A stretch of DNA of 64,000 nt from Peromyscus leucopus (taxonomy: Eukaryota; Chordata; Mammalia; Rodentia; Cricetidae), in assembly GCF_004664715.2 (NCBI RefSeq), contig NC_051082.1:2638124-2702123 (forward strand). Reading direction: 5' to 3'. How positions within the stretch are numbered: position 1 is the stretch's first letter; each line of letters opens with the position of its first letter. The notes beneath the pieces were generated by a model. That model saw only the letters and a list, made by a program, of their open reading frames with translations. It ran no database searches and was not told where the DNA came from. A program made the translations under genes and the position numbers. Shown here piece by piece: positions 52,445 to 64,000 of this stretch.

Positions 52445-52560
52445 GGGCTGCGTCTTTTGTTTGCTTCTGTTAGAGACAGACCCTGGTGTAGCCCTGGGTG
52501 GCCTTGAACTCCCTGTGCAGCTGAGGGTGACCCGACCCTCCACCGTTGTCTCCGGCCTCA
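52445..52560 (-). repeat. B1-like SINE, antisense
   Basis: 'tgtagccctgggtggccttg' within a B1-like order; strongly diverged. Confidence 0.55.
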
Positions 52561-53739
52561 CTGAATCCGCTAGTGTGAGTGGTGCGGTCACGTAGTAGAT
52601 GCCCAGGAAACAAACGTCTGTCTGGGGCAGGCGGTTCCCTCAGAACCCTCTGCACCTGCTCCCCCTTCCCTCCCCATGACCCTTGGGCAGCCTGGGGACG
52701 AGCAGAGAGCTGGTGTGAGGCCCCCTTTCCCTCGTGGCCCGTTTTGAGGGCTGCGTGACATCGGGGTGGGGCAGCATTGAAGGATGGGGCTGAATTTGGA
52801 AACTGACTCTGCAGCTTCCTCATCTGTGTGGTTTCTGCCCGTCATGACACTTGGGGACCACAGCCTCTTCCATCAGCAGATGGGACAAACGTGCCTCGGG
52901 GCACCAGCCACGGCAGCCCTTGCGTTGGGCAGACGCCCTGGCGTGGCTTCCCTGACAGCCCCTCCCCGTGTTCCAGGAGGCTGCTCGTATTTGCACTGCT
53001 GTTTCACGTTGAGTGTGGTAACACCCAGAGGCATCGCCAGCTCCATGGAACTCAGGGAGGTTAGGCAGTGATGGGCCAGGGCCACAGAGCTGGGTCTGAG
53101 TGCAGGCAGCCTGTGCCATTTCTGTGCCTGGCACACAAATGGAAAACCTAATAATCACAGAGAGACAGTGTGACCAGCAGCACCAGAAGCGTGTTTTAGG
53201 AGAAAATGTCCCGACAGTCAGGACTCTGCAGGGAGCATCCGAGTGTGTCACAGTCTTCTGCTACTGTTGTGGGTGACAGTTAGTCTGCCTGACTAGTGAT
53301 TCCGCCCTGGGGCACAGTTACACTTGCCCTGCATCCTCACTGACCCAGCTGGTCCTTAGAAGGCAGAGCCCGCTGTGCAGGCGCAGGGCCAACGGGAGTA
53401 TGGGCGAGGCAAGATGCAGATAACCCCTGGCTTCGTGTTGACTGGCGACCTTCCTGTGAGAGAGAGAGCTGTGGACCCCACCTCTGCCTCTCACTGTCCT
53501 CTGAGTCAGCATTGTGTGGAAGAGCTCAGCACTGAGTAGAAGGTTCCAGAATGGAGGCTGACAGCCTGTGAGTGCCCTTGTGGCTGCTGTTGAGGGGTTT
53601 GTGGTGTACTGACAGTTTCTGAGACTGCCGTTCCTACAGAGTGCTCTCCCTTTTCCTCCCTCCCCTCCCCCTCCCTCATCGCCTGTGCTCCGACCACAGA
53701 CATGAAAGGTCTTAGAATTTGTGCACACCCTCCACACAC

Positions 53740-53925
53740 TCGGTCGTTTTCCTTTATTATTGTATGTGTGATGGGGAGCGCACATGCCCTGGGGTAAGCA
53801 TGGAGGTCAGGGAACGACTCTGTGGGGTCAGTGCTCTCCACATCTCTGTGGGTCCGGGAACTGAACTCAGGTTACCATGCTCGTGTGGCTGGTGCCTCTG
53901 CCTGCTGAGCCCTCCTGCTGGCCCA
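53740..53925 (-). repeat. B3-like SINE, antisense
   Basis: 'catggaggtcagggaacgac', 'gggaactgaactcaggttac' and 'ctgctgagccctcctgctgg'. Confidence 0.7.
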
Positions 53926-54041
53926 CCTCTGTGTATTGCAGATCCCCTCAGATTGATCTGCTCCGCTGGTGCAGTGTAAATGCACTGTGGATAGTTGTTC
54001 CACACTGCCGTCTAGGGAAAACAGACAGAAGGCCACACGTT

Positions 54042-54185
54042 GGCCGGACGGTGGTGGCGCACGCCTTTAATCCCAGCACTCGGAGCAGAGCCAGGCGGAT
54101 CTCTGTGAGTTCGAGCCAGCCTGGGCTACAAGTGAGCTCCAGGAAAGGCGCAAAGCTACACAGAGAAACCCTGTCTCGAAAAACC

Positions 54186-54214
<29 letters not shown>
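54042..54214 (+). repeat. Young B1 SINE, cricetid type
   Basis: Near-consensus B1 with 'ctccaggaaaggcgcaaagc' and a poly(A) tail of about 28 bases (54186-54213). The intact tail suggests recent insertion. Confidence 0.95.
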
Positions 54215-54216
<2 letters not shown>

Positions 54217-55606
54217 AGCACACGTGCCCTCAGAGGCAGTCTCCCCTCCAAGCTCGGATGCACCTTTGCACATAGCCCCTCCCGGTGCTGAGCACACAAA
54301 GCATCCCTCGCTCCGGGACCACTGAGGCTGGCTGTCATTTGTCACCCTGATCTAGGTCAAGGCTACCCAGTATGATGGTCCCCCCGGGCATCAGTGGCTT
54401 CTGAGCCTTTGGCATATGGCCTGTGCAAAGCAAAGTGAATTTTAATGTTTTATTTGGTTTGGCTGAATTTGAATCCAAATGTCTTCTCAATCCCTGTGCC
54501 GTGCATCGGGTGCCCTGCTCTGAGATGGACAGCCCATCAGTCGGTCCATGGCTTGCAGCGAGCCTGTGTTCTTTGCGTTTAGTTGTGCCAGCTGTGGGGT
54601 TGGCAAGCCTGGGGCACACTTGACATTTCAAGGGCCTCCTGAGGGCAGCCAGGTTGCCTCCAGCTGCTTCTGGAAGCTTCCAGTGCCCTCCTTGGATTGC
54701 TTGGTTTCTTCCCAGGGGGAGTCGGCCACCATGCCCAGGAGTCGTGTAGGATGAGGTGGGACCCCTTCTCCAGCGGGGCCTCGTTGTATTAACAGGGCTG
54801 GATTTCCAGAGAACAGGAAAGACAAATGAAATAAATAATAAAGGTGAGGAACGAGATGGAGGACAGACACAGGCAGCCACTCCTTCCCGTTAGGACACGA
54901 GTGACAGTCACTGCTGGCGCTCCAGGTCCTTCTGTCCGGCTGGAGCTTCCAGCGGCCCCTGTTTACACACTAGGGGGACTGAGACTCTGGACCGTTCTGT
55001 ACCGGCATCTGAGACAGGACCGAGGAGGGACGTGGAATGTCAGCCATGGCTGTGTGTCTGTGAACTCTGCCCGCTCCAACTGCAGGAGCTCCTTCTCTTA
55101 GATGGGGAAGTGGGAATTGTGTGCTGGTAAACCACAGGAGTGCCCTTCCCAGGTTTTGAGTGCCCTCTTGGGATGCCAGGCCCATGGGGACGGACGCAGC
55201 CTCTGCCTGAAACCTGGCATTTGAGAACTGAGTTATGAAGTCTCACAGACCAAGATGGGAAGCGGATTCAGTTAACTCTTGGGTCAGCTGGTGAGAGGAA
55301 TTCTACTCTCTTCCCCGTCGGGCTTCGAGACACATGTGACTTACGCAGGCACTGGTGGGTGTTGGGTGGCGGAGGCTGCGCATTATCTGACGACAGGGAA
55401 CGCCATACCTGGGTACACGGTACCCTTTGGAGCTGCACAGTGCACCGCCTGGCCAGTCATGCCCAGCATTCCCTGGGTAGTGACAGGCATGCTGCTCTGT
55501 TGTTTGCTTTTCCGACCTTCAGGGCTGAGAGGACGGGAGAGGCTGCAGGGACTCGGGATCCCCGGGTCAGCAGTACCCTGTGATCCGAGCCAGAGAACCC
55601 CCTAGA

Positions 55607-55795
55607 ACAGTGGCTCTCAACCTTCCTAACGCTGTAACCCTTTAATACGGTTCCTCATGTGCTGGTGACCCCCATCCCAACCATAACATAATTTTTGTTG
55701 CTACTTTATAATTTTGCTGCTGTTTTGAATCGTAATGTCAATATTTTTAGAGGTTTGCCAAAGGAGTCACAACCCACAGGTTGAGAACCGCTGTC
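55607..55795 (-). repeat. URR1 hAT-type DNA transposon, antisense
   Basis: Ends 'agtggctctcaaccttccta' and 'acaggttgagaaccgct'; the internal sequence is the reverse complement of URR1. Confidence 0.88.
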
Positions 55796-55930
55796 CTAGA
55801 GGACCAGGTGACCACCGCAACAAAGGTCTGCACAGTTTCTGCCCTAAAGGCCATTGTCCGGTGCCTCCGAGAGCCCGGAAGCCTGTCCGCCTCAGCCCAC
55901 TGCTGACACAGCATCTCTGTTGCTCTGCAG

Positions 55931-56002
55931 GACTGTGGGGACAGGACGCCCTGCTGAGCAGGCTCGAGGACCAGTGCTCGGAAATGAGGGTACCCAGGGA
56001 AG
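55931..56002 (+). other. Tpst2: Candidate Tpst2 5' UTR exon (72 bases)
   Basis: A good acceptor (tctgttgctctgcag) ends at 55930, and a strong donor (GAAG|GTGAGT) begins at 56003. The exon would sit 3 kb upstream of the first coding exon. It carries an ATG at about 55984; spliced to 59063, its frame stops at 59095-59097, overlapping the ATG at 59094. Existence is inferred from splice signals only. Confidence 0.4.
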
Positions 56003-56169
56003 GTGAGTCCACCCAGAGACCCCACCGTCCAGTGTTCCCCGCCATCATCAGGCGGGTGAGCTTTCTGCCTAGCTGGCTAGTTAGGATGCAGGGACAGCTG
56101 AGTCTGGTACACACGGGAATGCCAGCCCTCGGGAAACTGCGGGTGCACTGTGGGTTATAGACAAGTGTT

Positions 56170-56330
56170 CACTGAGCGCTCCCTGCAGGCGGCATCCAAT
56201 GTTCATGGTGTAATGATTACCATTGCTCTCCTTGGCTGAAGGGAAAGTCTCTTGTCTATGTTGCGAGCCAGCAAGTTGCAGAGGCGGGATTTGAACCCAG
56301 TTCTGCAGAACTCCTGCCTGCTGCCTTCAC
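56170..56330 (+). repeat. MIR-like fragment
   Basis: 'gaggcgggatttgaacccag' is typical MIR text. Confidence 0.55.
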
Positions 56331-58049
56331 TGCTGGGACAGCAGTGGCTCCTCAAAGCTGCCCTCTGGCTCATCCCACCTGCCTAAGAAGAGCTGTTTTC
56401 TTCTGGACAGGCATGGCCTTGACCTTGGTCGGGCCTGTAGTCCTGACTGTGCAGCTCTGAGCGCGCTAGAATTATAAAAACAAAATGCAGGCAGGATGTT
56501 TGCTAGACTTCAGATTCTGAAATACGTGAATGACTTGGGGGCAAACTGGGTGCGTGATAACCATTTGCTGTCCTGTGTTCCCTTTTCCTCCAGGGTTCCT
56601 ATGTCAGTTCCCAACCACAGGCCCACATGCATGCACGCATGCATGTGCACACACATGCACACTGTACTGCCCCATTCTGCAAGCAGCCTACAGCTAAAGC
56701 ATACCCTCCCCCCCCCACACACACACACTACCTTTTTACCCCTAAGGGTGAAATTCCAACTAAGGTGTGGTTGGTGGCTTCCTTGGCACAATAGTCATTG
56801 CAAGTGGCAGACTTTGGGTCTCAGATCCCCCGGGTAAGCTTTGCGAACACTTGGGACATCCTTAGACATCTGAGTGGCTTTGTGCCCTGGCCAGCCTGCT
56901 CTCCCCTACAAGTGCCTTGGCATCAGTTTTCCCATCATGGGTCCAGAATTGAAGTGGGAGCAGCCCCGGCATCGGCAGAAGAAAGGGAGCCGCTCTTCCA
57001 GGGAGAGGCCCCTGCTGTGATCCGATGCTCAGCTTGCTGGCCCTGGGCCAGGTTTATCTGCCTTGGCAGGCGCTTCCCAACCTTGCCGTGGACTGTCCTC
57101 AGTTTGAGTGTGGCTAGCTGAGTCAGAAGTGATAGGACTGGGTAAATCTGGACCCACTCAACTGATTCCAGCAAAAGGCTCAAGGGGCAGGCAAGGAAAA
57201 CAGGCTCAGGGAGCCTGGGGCCAAGGAAGGCAGAGATGGGTGGAGTGGTCTGAGCTGGGCAGAGAGCACCCACTGTCTGCCGGCTCCAGCTGTGGAGCCT
57301 GAGTGCTGGCAGTGATCTGGGCGGCGGCTGAGAGCCTCAGTCTGATTTTAAAAAAAAAGCACTGCTGGACTCCTACCCTCTGGGCAGCAAGGCCCGGGCA
57401 GGGGAGATGTTACCGTTCATGTGCCATGCAGTCCCCCAGCTGCCTGGTGCTTAGCCTCCAGCATTGGAGCCCGGCAGGTGCCCTGGAGCCGCTTGGTCTG
57501 GCTCTTTGCACTGTCCTCATTCTGTTTGCTTCCCCATGGCCCCAGCAGCCCTCTCGCCGCAGACTGCTTCTCTGCTCTGCTCGGAGCACCCTTCCCAGCG
57601 GCTCAGCCTCGCTGTGCTAGCTCCCAGCTAGGATGTCTCTTCCTCCCCTCTTCTTCCTCCCCTCTGGGTCCCTCTAGCAGCAGCTAGCTCATCATCGCAC
57701 CACGCATATCCCCCAGGAGCGCCTCACTTCGTCACCAGGACCTGTGCTGTGGAGGCCGCCGTCTTGGCTGCCTGTGTCCCATCTTCCCAGTCCTGGGCTT
57801 AGTGCACAGACTTTAGTGCCGGCTTGGTGAGCATGTCCCAAATGCAGATAAAGGCAAGGACAGTGTTGAAGGAGTCTGTCCCTTGCCATGTACTACAGGG
57901 CGGCCAGCCAGGACGCTGGCTCGGCTGCCTCCTTGTTGGGTAGCTGTGGGTGTCTCTCTAGCCTCAGTTTCCTCCTTTGTGCCAGGCCTGTGCACATAGT
58001 TCCCCTGTGTGTGCTGCAGGAATCAGCCCATCTGTAGGTTATGAGGTTT

Positions 58050-58250
58050 TTTTTGGTTTTGGTTTTGTCTAAGACAGGATCTCCTGTATCTGGAGCTGGC
58101 CTCGAATCCCTGACCGTTTTGCCTTCACCTCCCACGTGTCGGGTGTCACAAGCATTAGCAGCCACACCTGGTTTATGTGTCCTGGGGAGTCGAACCCAGG
58201 GCCCTGTGCATGCCAGGCAGGCCTCCACTCGCTGAGCTCCGTCCCAAGCT
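58050..58250 (-). repeat. B4-family SINE, antisense
   Basis: B1-like 'ggagctggcctcgaatccct' followed by ID-like 'gagtcgaacccagggccctg'. Confidence 0.7.
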
Positions 58251-58694
58251 GTGAGCACCCTGGCTCACTCACCAGACCAGACCACTCACCAGGTCACCTG
58301 ATAGGGCTGATGAGAAATTAATCCAGGCTTGGGTTGGAGGGGCCACAGCAAGACTGAGGCTGTGACAGCTTTATTGAGAGCGATCAGACTTTTTGTACCT
58401 TTAGGATTGCCAGGATCAATACAGTTGCAGCTGCCAGGATCCAATGCTGTAAGCTATACAGGGTACACCAGATTAGTGTCTAAGACCAATTGTCCTGTCA
58501 GGCTTCCTTGAGTGCTAAGGGACTAAGGGACCATACAGGGAACACTCCACTGCTCGAGGGTGTGCCATGGTTTCTCAGGAACCGAAAGGCATGCTGTGCC
58601 CCATGAGCCATGGACTCTAACATGAAAAACCTGCGGCATGTGCCTCTCAAGGCAGCTAGGCCATGCCAACTCCACAGTTCCCAGACCAAGCCCT

Positions 58695-58790
58695 ACTTTT
58701 TATTTTTGATACAGGCAGGCTCGAACTTGGGATCCTCCTGTCTCGGCCTCCCAGGTAGCTGGCATACAGGCTTGTGCTGGTGTTTCCAAC
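58695..58790 (-). repeat. B1-like SINE fragment, antisense
   Basis: 'ggatcctcctgtctcggcct' and 'agctggcatacaggcttgtg'. Confidence 0.6.
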
Positions 58791-59042
58791 ATTTTAATAA
58801 TAACCTCCATCACCATCCTTTGTTACCAGTTGTTATCAGCTGAAACACTGATCAGGAGCTCCAACTGACTGACCAGGGCACCAAAGCCATAGTGGTAGAG
58901 GATCGAGTCCTGCTGTCCGCCTGAGGCTTTTGAGGCCACAGTAGTCCTGGGGGTCGGGAGAGGCACCAGGCAGGTGCTTTAGCTACATGTCACTGAGCTT
59001 GTCGCCCCCAGCATCTAGTTTGTGTCCTGCTGGGTCTGCTGA

Positions 59043-61349
<2,307 letters not shown>

Positions 61350-62574
61350 TGAACATGGGCTTTAGCAGGATGTGTACTCCAGTCTCAGCTCCTGAGCATC
61401 TGTGTTCTGCCCGACGGACGTAACGTACAATGTGGGTGTTTCCACTTTGGCGTGGAGTCAGCAGATGTCCTCTCCCTGTCCTCTCATGGTAGATCTGTGA
61501 CTTATCTCAGAACGTGCTTACCTTTCCTTCCTGTCTCCCTGGCTCTTTTTCCTTGTGTGCAGAGCCCTTCAAGTCTTGAGAGAAAACATACATAAAGAAT
61601 GGACCATGTTGTCGCTCCCTAAGTTATCATGTTGATTTCTCATACACCAGAGCTGGAAGCTGCTGAAATTACTGTTTTCCTTGCTAAAAATACTTAAGGG
61701 AAATGACTTTGATAAGACATTTTATCAGAACAGCTCAGTAGCTTGTGGTTAAGTCTACTTGACATCATCCAGCTTCTTGGGTGCTTTGGGTGCATATCTG
61801 AGCATCCACACAGGTGACTTGGTGGTTAAAGTTCCGGTGTGCTGTGGGATGATAATGAGGCTGGCACATTGCTGTTGATCAGTTAGCTGTTGGGACATCC
61901 AAGCACAGTGCATCACCCACTGGCTTCTAGTCATGTGGAGGCTCAGGGTGCAGTTATGTATTTGAGGTGTGCAGAGACTATACTGTATGTGCAGGTGTGC
62001 ATAGGCACTGTGATAACCCATGTGGCAGTGGACACCCCTGAATGTATTTCTCACAGTATCGCCCCCACGATTCTGAGAGCATTCGTTTGTTTATTTGTGG
62101 AGAATGTCTCCCTGTGTAGTACAGGCTAGCCTCAAACCAGTGGTTGTAGATGTAACCAACCTTCTTATTAAATAAGAAACACAGAAACAATGTAAAAAGA
62201 AAGCGAGAGTCAGAATCAGAGCTAAATTCACCTTCTTCTCTGTCCAGCTTCCGAAAGACCTATTTCTGTCTGTTCTTATTTATAGTATTTTGTTCTGCCT
62301 TCTCATTGTTGTAACCAAACACGTGACTGCTCGTCACTGTCTGAATGTACAGCCCCTAGTCTTAAAGCATATGTCTCCATGCTGCTGTATCCTGAACACA
62401 CAGAGATATGGATTAAAGCGTGTCACCACGCCACATTGTTATCTTAATAGCTCTGACCCGGCAACTTATTTATTAAATACAATCAAAATCACATTTCAAT
62501 ACATTAGAATACACACAAGTGGTCCTACCCTGCCTGTCTCCTGAGTTGATGGAATTACGAAGATGTGCTTCACA

Positions 62575-62690
62575 TTTTTTTTTTTTTTTTTTTTTTGAGA
62601 CATGATCTTGCTCTGTTGTTCAAATCCTGGGCTCCAACCATCTTCCTGCCTCAGCCTCCTGAATAGCCACAACCCCAGGCTTGCATTGCA
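62575..62690 (-). repeat. B1-like SINE, antisense, with T tail
   Basis: About 22 T bases, then 'gagacatgatcttgctctgt' and 'cctgcctcagcctcctgaat'. Confidence 0.7.
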
Positions 62691-62756
62691 ATTCCCAGTT
62701 TAGCCCAAAGAAGTCTTTGTTGCCTCTTTGGTTCTCATTCATTTCTCATCTTCTGT

Positions 62757-62832
62757 GTGTGCAATGCTGGAGATGATCCTAGAACTCAAATGCCAGGCAA
62801 ATGCTCTACCACTGAGCCACATCAGCCCTAGT
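62757..62832 (-). repeat. ID-type SINE fragment, antisense
   Basis: 'gcaaatgctctaccactgag' followed by 'ccacatcagccc'; with the B1 part just upstream it may be one old B4. Confidence 0.65.
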
Positions 62833-63094
62833 CTCCCTTATAAAGATACAGACTCAGCAAGCACCCCTGCCCAGCAGCAGCCTGGGTGTTCTCAGCGAGG
62901 CTGTGATTCTGTCCGTTTTTATTATAAATATTATTAATTAATTCTTATTCACAAACAAGTTATTCTTCAAACTCCATTTCCATGTTTTATATTCCTTTTC
63001 CTAGGGAGGCTTCACTTGACCTTGATAGACAAGTAACCACAGTGTTGTAGGGCATAAATGTGGGTAGTTAGCTTGTGACAATTAAAAATAAAAA

Positions 63095-63168
63095 GAGGCT
63101 GGCCATGGCACAGTGGTAGAACCCTTACCCAGGACGCATGAGGCTCTGGGTTCCAGCCTAAGTAATGA
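63095..63168 (+). repeat. ID-type SINE
   Basis: 'ggccatggcacagtggtaga' and 'gcatgaggctctgggttcca'. Confidence 0.7.
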
Positions 63169-63294
63169 TAATATTCTGGATTTAAAAGCAGTGGCCTCAT
63201 TTGACAGAAATCCAGCTCTGGGCATCTAGAAAGGGGCTACAGCAGCAGCAGGAAATCACGCTGAGATTCTATCATTTTCTTTTTCCTGTAGAGT

Positions 63295-63316
63295 GTGTAT
63301 GTGCGTGTGCATGTGC

Positions 63317-63347
<31 letters not shown>

Positions 63348-63356
63348 CGTGCGTGC
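63295..63356. repeat. (TG)n/(TGCG)n tract
   Basis: TG run with CG-containing units on its 3' side. Confidence 0.93.
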
Positions 63357-64000
63357 CATGTATAGCAGTGGGTCCAAAGCCCCCAGGGAAAAGCCAGACT
63401 CTGTCATATAGAACAGTAATTCCAGTGAATGCTGGTGTTGGATCAACTCTTTTTTGTTGTTTAAAATAAAATAGTGCCTAATTTTTCTCCCAGAGAACCA
63501 GAGACATTTATTTCCTCCTCGGGTTTCTGGTCTTGGCTTGATCAGCATGGTGTTCAGCCTCTGCCGGGAAAGGACACCTCTGAGGAAAAGCCATGTGGGA
63601 GCCGGTGGGCAGCCTCCCTGTCCTGGGCCCCAACAGCTCAGTGATGAGAATTACACTCGTGAGATTGTCCCCACAGTGACATTGGTTACTGTGGCTGCCA
63701 GCCACAGGTGACCATGAAACAGGAGCTAGGCTCCACTGAGGCTGAATGTGGAAATGCACGGTGGGTTTGAAGACTTTGGCCAAAAAAAAACCCTCAAGTT
63801 TCTCATTAATCATTTTTATATAGAGTCTTGTTGACTTGTTCAGGTCTTTACACACCAGATTGAATAAAAGATATTTGCGTTGATGGGTAGAGTTGCGCAC
63901 CTGGGTTCCATCGACTCTGTTGACAGCAGCTGGTGACACTGTCACGTGCTGCACACACCCTCAAGTCCTTGGTCTTACCTTTGCTGGAGGACTTTTCCTT

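Noticed and set aside
63508..63954. 148-codon minus-strand open frame near the right edge
   Set aside because: No recognised domain and no splice or promoter context; the plus strand has an AATAAA here, and the frame is best treated as chance within the Tpst2 intron.

Overview
The window is nuclear DNA from a muroid rodent, most likely a cricetid (hamster, vole or deer-mouse group). All genes are split by GT-AG introns, and the introns and spacers are full of B1, B2/B3, B4 and ID SINEs, URR1 DNA transposons and long (CA)n/(TG)n tracts. Several B1 copies end in the 'ccaggaaaggcgcaaagctacacagagaaaccctgtctcg' type of 3' half (54.1 kb, 27.8 kb), a form I associate with cricetids. Encoded proteins are close to the mouse ones as I remember them.

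Three protein-coding genes are present in the conserved order known from human 22q12: Cryba4 (minus strand, about 3.73-9.84 kb), Crybb1 (plus, about 13.88-26.65 kb) and Tpst2 (plus, from a CpG island at about 33.5-34.3 kb to beyond the right edge). Cryba4 and Crybb1 are head to head, about 4 kb apart. Each has a TATA box, a short non-coding first exon and one coding exon per Greek-key motif; they encode lens beta-crystallin subunits betaA4 and betaB1. Cryba4 is intact: 196 codons in five coding exons. Crybb1 has all five coding exons, but exon 2, as given, is one base short in a G run at 15360-15364. This puts a stop codon in the N-terminal extension; the rest of the gene is intact. Tpst2 encodes the Golgi tyrosylprotein sulfotransferase 2; two coding exons are inside (346 of an expected 376 or so residues), and the C-terminal 30 or so residues lie past the window.

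Layout: 1-760 odd CpG-rich and then pyrimidine-rich sequence, possibly poor assembly; 760-3.73 kb SINE-rich spacer; 3.73-9.84 kb Cryba4; 9.84-13.88 kb shared spacer with a 24-bp minisatellite; 13.88-26.65 kb Crybb1; 26.65-33.5 kb spacer rich in SINEs; 33.5-34.3 kb CpG-island promoter; 33.9-59.06 kb Tpst2 5' intron(s), with one candidate untranslated exon at 55.93 kb; 59.06-61.32 kb Tpst2 coding exons; 61.32-64 kb Tpst2 intron.

I found no bacterial-type operon, CRISPR array, tRNA or rRNA gene, and no new biological system. The items most worth checking are the Crybb1 frameshift, the paired MARE-like sites in the two crystallin promoters, the Tpst2 leader with its upstream start codons, several young tandem repeats inside introns, and a perfect 33-bp inverted repeat in the Tpst2 intron.
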